A stretch of DNA of 64,000 nt. Source: UBA4636 sp963650915 (GTDB taxonomy: Bacteria; Bacillota; Clostridia; Christensenellales; Borkfalkiaceae). Numbering within the stretch: the stretch's first letter is position 1; each line of letters begins with the position of its first letter. Under the pieces are notes generated by a model. It was given only the letters and a program-made list of their open reading frames with translations, was not told the DNA's origin and searched no databases. Of this stretch, positions 61,147-64,000 are shown one piece after another. The position numbers were made by a program, and so were the translations under genes. The DNA lies in assembly GCA_963650915.1 (NCBI GenBank), contig CAVJMJ010000011.1, forward strand, positions 16,554 through 80,553, written 5' to 3'.

Positions 61147-61205
61147 TGTGGATAACTCGACCGCCGAAAATTCGGGTGGAAAGAGATGTTTAGGAGAAAA
61201 ATTTC
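61147..61205 (+). promoter_or_regulatory. Third leader copy, without element insertion or long G tract
   Basis: TGTGGATAACTCG (61147-61159), a CCGCCGAA/TTCGGGTGG hairpin in place of the G run, TTTAGGAG ribosome binding site, ATG 61206. The preceding CACCCCGACTAATTTCG joins directly, giving an empty-site comparison for the other two leaders. Confidence 0.65.
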
Positions 61206-62780
61206 ATGAACAAAACAGCTAAAAGAAGCATAATTGTATCGGCAGTGCTTGCCATAATTATGTGCATAAGCCTTGCAGCGGGCGCAACATTTGCTTTATT
61301 TACCAGTGACAGTAAGGTAAACATTACCGTTTCTTCCGGTAAAGTAAACGTAGTTGCAACCGTTGACAATCTTATAACTTATTCCGGTCAAGATTTAACC
61401 GGCGTTGTAAAAGATGACGCCGAAAAAATTAAACCGGTTACCAAGTACGAATATGAAAACGGCAACTTTATCAACGGCGGTTCGGCGGAGTTCAGTGCGA
61501 AAGACGATAACACACTGTCAATTCAAAAAATGACCCCGGGCGACAAGGTTACTTTTGACATCAAAGTTCAAAACAACAGCAACGTTGCTATTCAGTACCG
61601 CACTATTATTATGTGTGAAGAAGACAACGGCTTATTCAGCGGTCTTACTATAACCCTTACAGACGGTGACACCACCGCAGCCGACGGAGCGGTTACCGAA
61701 GAAGCCGAAGCAAAAGTCTACGATGGTAGAACGGCTATTTCAAAATGGGCTTCGCTTGATGCCGAGGCAAAGTTCAACCCCGATACCGTTCACGTAGCCA
61801 TCGACCTTCCTTCCGACAGAGGCAACGAATATCAAGAAAAATCTTGCAAACTTTCTTACAAAGCAGAAGCAGTTCAAGGCAATGCGGCAGTTACCGCCCC
61901 GGACGAAAACACCCTTGAAATCTACACCGCAAGCGATCTTAAATGGTTCCGTGACAAAATCAACAACGGAACTATAAAAACCGCTAACAAGACATTCTTA
62001 CTTACGGAAGATATCGACCTCGCCGGTGAAAATTGGATGCCCATCGGCACTAATTCGATTATGTTTCAAGGCACTTTCGATGGGAATGGAAAAACCATAA
62101 GTAATCTTAAATCAACTAAATATTGTAAAATTAACAATGAAGGTGCAGCTTACGGCACAGGTCTTTTCGGATACGTTAAGAACGGAACGGTAAAAAATCT
62201 CGTAATAGAAAACGCTGATGTCGGCGGAGAATATACAGACGACGGTCGTTGCATTTACAGTGAGGTAGGTATCGTAGCCGGGTGTAGTTACGGTACATCT
62301 ACATTTGATAAGATCACGGTTATAAACTCTACCGTTAAGGCACAGACGAAGGTCAGTGCAATCGTAGGCAATACTCCGCAGAATTCAACTTCAAAAGTAA
62401 CTAACTGTAAACTCCAAGGAGTAACGGTAAAGGGTAATTATTCCTATGCGCTTGTAGCAGGGCTTATTCACCAGTCTTCGACTATCGATATGACCGGTAC
62501 GACCGTAGATACAACTTCAAAAACCGAATTCTGGACTTCCGAGAATTGTGATTTTAAGGGTGATGGTACCTATACTTTACACGAAGAAGGTCAATTGGTA
62601 TGGGAATTATACCATAGTGACTCAACATCTAATAATTGGTACTATATAATCAAATGTAATAACGCATGGGCTGTAAAGAGAGGAACAGGCAAGAAGCCAA
62701 ACGAAACCAATAGCTTATGGGAGTGTATTATTTACACCGGCGCAAGCTCGACTGATAAAGTTGAATATCTTGCGCAATAA
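61206..62780 (+). CDS. SipW-dependent secreted protein with GLUG-like beta-helix
   Basis: The 524-residue protein has an N-terminus very like the 53395 protein (SIIVSAVLAIIMCISLAAGATFALF, then SKVNITVSSGKV). A TasA-like domain with MTPGDKVTFDIKVQNNSN reaches about 235. The second part begins LKWFRDKINNG and carries GTFDGNGKTISNL and GLFGYVKNGTVKNLVIENADVGG, the GLUG-type beta-helix seen in surface proteins. It lacks the GGTFN-type cap of its neighbours and ends in VEYLAQ, encoded by the first unit of a 66-68-bp tandem repeat, so the original C-terminus may be lost. Confidence 0.83.
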   Translation: MNKTAKRSIIVSAVLAIIMCISLAAGATFALFTSDSKVNITVSSGKVNVVATVDNLITYSGQDLTGVVKDDAEKIKPVTKYEYENGNFINGGSAEFSAKDDNTLSIQKMTPGDKVTFDIKVQNNSNVAIQYRTIIMCEEDNGLFSGLTITLTDGDTTAADGAVTEEAEAKVYDGRTAISKWASLDAEAKFNPDTVHVAIDLPSDRGNEYQEKSCKLSYKAEAVQGNAAVTAPDENTLEIYTASDLKWFRDKINNGTIKTANKTFLLTEDIDLAGENWMPIGTNSIMFQGTFDGNGKTISNLKSTKYCKINNEGAAYGTGLFGYVKNGTVKNLVIENADVGGEYTDDGRCIYSEVGIVAGCSYGTSTFDKITVINSTVKAQTKVSAIVGNTPQNSTSKVTNCKLQGVTVKGNYSYALVAGLIHQSSTIDMTGTTVDTTSKTEFWTSENCDFKGDGTYTLHEEGQLVWELYHSDSTSNNWYYIIKCNNAWAVKRGTGKKPNETNSLWECIIYTGASSTDKVEYLAQ

Positions 62781-62935
62781 GGCGAAAGGAATTCTGCAGT
62801 CGCAACCGCACAAACTCGACAGTTATAGTTGAATATCTTGCGAGTAAGGCGAAGGAATTCTGCCGTTGCATCCGCGGAAACTCGACAGTTATAGTTAAAT
62901 ATCCTGCGGAATAAGCGAACGGAATTCTTAATTAG
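62760..62935. repeat. 66-68-bp tandem repeat spanning the 3' end of the last surface gene
   Basis: Units start at 62760, 62828 and 62894 with GTTGAATATCTTGCG, GGAATTCTGC and AACTCGACAGTTATA. The third unit is partial and diverged. Confidence 0.75.
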
Positions 62936-63017
62936 TATGCAATCATAAACACAAAATAGCAAAAATTTTTGCTAACGCAAAACGTCGGAAACGCTAAAAG
63001 CAAGTGTAAAAAAATCA

Positions 63018-63054
63018 GGCTATTTGGGTGTTTGATATAAACACCCAAATAGCC
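63018..63054. terminator. Perfect 16-bp hairpin
   Basis: GGCTATTTGGGTGTTT pairs fully with AAACACCCAAATAGCC around GATAT. No T run, so its role is uncertain. Confidence 0.5.
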
Positions 63055-63197
63055 GACAACACTAAAATTTTCTGCTTGTGTAAAAGCAGATAAACGCTAA
63101 AAGCGAAAACGCTAAAGTAATAGCGTATATAAGCTAACAAGCAAATTTTTGCCAACGCAACAACGGCAAAAAATCTAAAATATATTTTTGCTAACGC

Positions 63198-63237
63198 AAC
63201 AACGGCGGTTCGATTGCTCGAACCGCCGTTGTTTTTT
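63198..63237 (+). terminator. Strong terminator closing the surface locus
   Basis: A 16-bp stem AACAACGGCGGTTCGA/TCGAACCGCCGTTGTT with 4-nt loop is followed by further T's. Confidence 0.8.
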
Positions 63238-63278
63238 AATTGTAAAAGGCTTTAATTCTGTAAGGCTTCCTTACGATA

Positions 63279-64000
63279 GCCTTCACCTGGTAGGGGAAGG
63301 TGGCAGTCGAAGACTGACGGATGAGGTTGGACGGTTTATGTAACTGTAATGTTTATAAATACCTTGGTAACAAAAAAAAACATTCTATAAGTCGATTATT
63401 GCTGTTTTTTTATAAGGTTGAGCGATTATATTAACTTTCCAACCTCCTCCGTCGCTACGCGACAGCTCCCCCTACCAGGTGAAGCCTTGCTGACGCGCAA
63501 TATAAGTCTTGCAAAAATGTAAAGCCTACGCACCCCTACCGGGTGAAGGCTAATAAGGAATGACATATTATATAATATGCGTCTACGAATATCATCGTTA
63601 AAGTATCTATATAAACTTTTGAGTTAAATAAACCATCCAACCTCCTCAGTCGCTACGCGACGCGTCCGCCTCGGTCTTACGACCTTCGGGCTTCGGCTAC
63701 GGACAACACACTGTGTTATCCGCTTAACGCCTACGCACCCCCTACCAGGTGAAGCCTTGCTGACGCGCAATATAAGCCTTGCAAAGATGTAAAGCCTCCG
63801 CCCCTTTACACAAGGGAGGCTTGCAAGGAACACCTACGCACCCCTACTAGGTGAAGGCTAATAAGGAATGACATATTATATAATATGCGTGGCTTTGCCG
63901 CTAGATCCTTCGACAAGCTCAGGATGACCTGCGGAAAGTCTTCACCCACCCTATTACGTCATGTTGAGCGGAGCCGTAAGGCGTAGTCGAAACATCTAGG
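63279..64000. repeat. Cluster of family A and B elements at the right edge
   Basis: Family A left ends at about 63279, right ends near 63470, 63545 and 63745-63860, partly nested. Family B pieces lie at about 63886-63927 and from 63958 to the window end. No gene is visible in this 720-bp stretch. Confidence 0.65.

Overview
The window looks like a chromosome segment of an anaerobic, endospore-forming member of the Clostridia (phylum Bacillota), probably uncultured. The pointers are the sporulation genes spoVT, spoVB/yabM, yabN, cwlD and spoIVFA/spoIVFB, a complete Rnf complex with its ApbE flavin transferase, AT-rich composition, consensus sigma-A promoters and strong Shine-Dalgarno (SD) sites. 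No rRNA, transposase or CRISPR array is visible.

Positions 1-45.6 kb are mostly core genome, with most genes on the minus strand. In order they are: a degenerate P-type ATPase-like membrane protein divergent from an intact P-type ATPase; an acyl-CoA ligase and an E2-like acyltransferase; trmL, a nitrilase-like pseudoenzyme, dus, yabN/mazG, spoVB and spoVT; cwlD, separated from a patatin-like phospholipase by a cluster of four perfect DnaA boxes; a lipoprotein; apbE, a NusG-II protein, a Gx transporter and rnfCDGEAB; small membrane proteins and tRNA-Gly(CCC); a ferritin-like protein; a BMP-type nucleoside ABC importer behind a long structured leader; a DeoC-like protein; nadD-yqeK and rsfS; a BspA-like leucine-rich-repeat lipoprotein; a two-domain chromate-family transporter; spoIVFA-spoIVFB. 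Gene borders carry many short tandem arrays and terminators. A dispersed repeat of about 25-37 bp also sits inside several reading frames.

Positions 46.4-64 kb are an accessory surface region. A lone tyrosine recombinase (46620-47531) is followed within 70 bp by two 27-bp sites in inverted orientation (47598-47624 and 47755-47781). Each site has 10-bp arms and an asymmetric 7-bp core. They enclose 130 bp that carry a perfect sigma-A promoter, which in this sequence points back toward the recombinase. Inverting the segment would aim it at a class I cyclic-di-GMP riboswitch (about 48046-48124), a terminator, and then a TasA-like protein, a SipW-type signal peptidase, a membrane protein and four SipW-dependent secreted proteins, three of them with likely beta-helix regions. 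The best reading is a phase-variable, c-di-GMP-gated surface-fibre or adhesin locus caught in the OFF orientation.

Two of the beta-helix genes carry a 12-G homopolymer just upstream of their ribosome binding sites, which suggests a second layer of variation. All three beta-helix genes share a leader 15-mer containing a DnaA box, and that 15-mer also occurs in the DnaA-box cluster at 15.2 kb. The spaces between the surface genes are filled with two families of hairpin-forming MITE/REP-like repeats.
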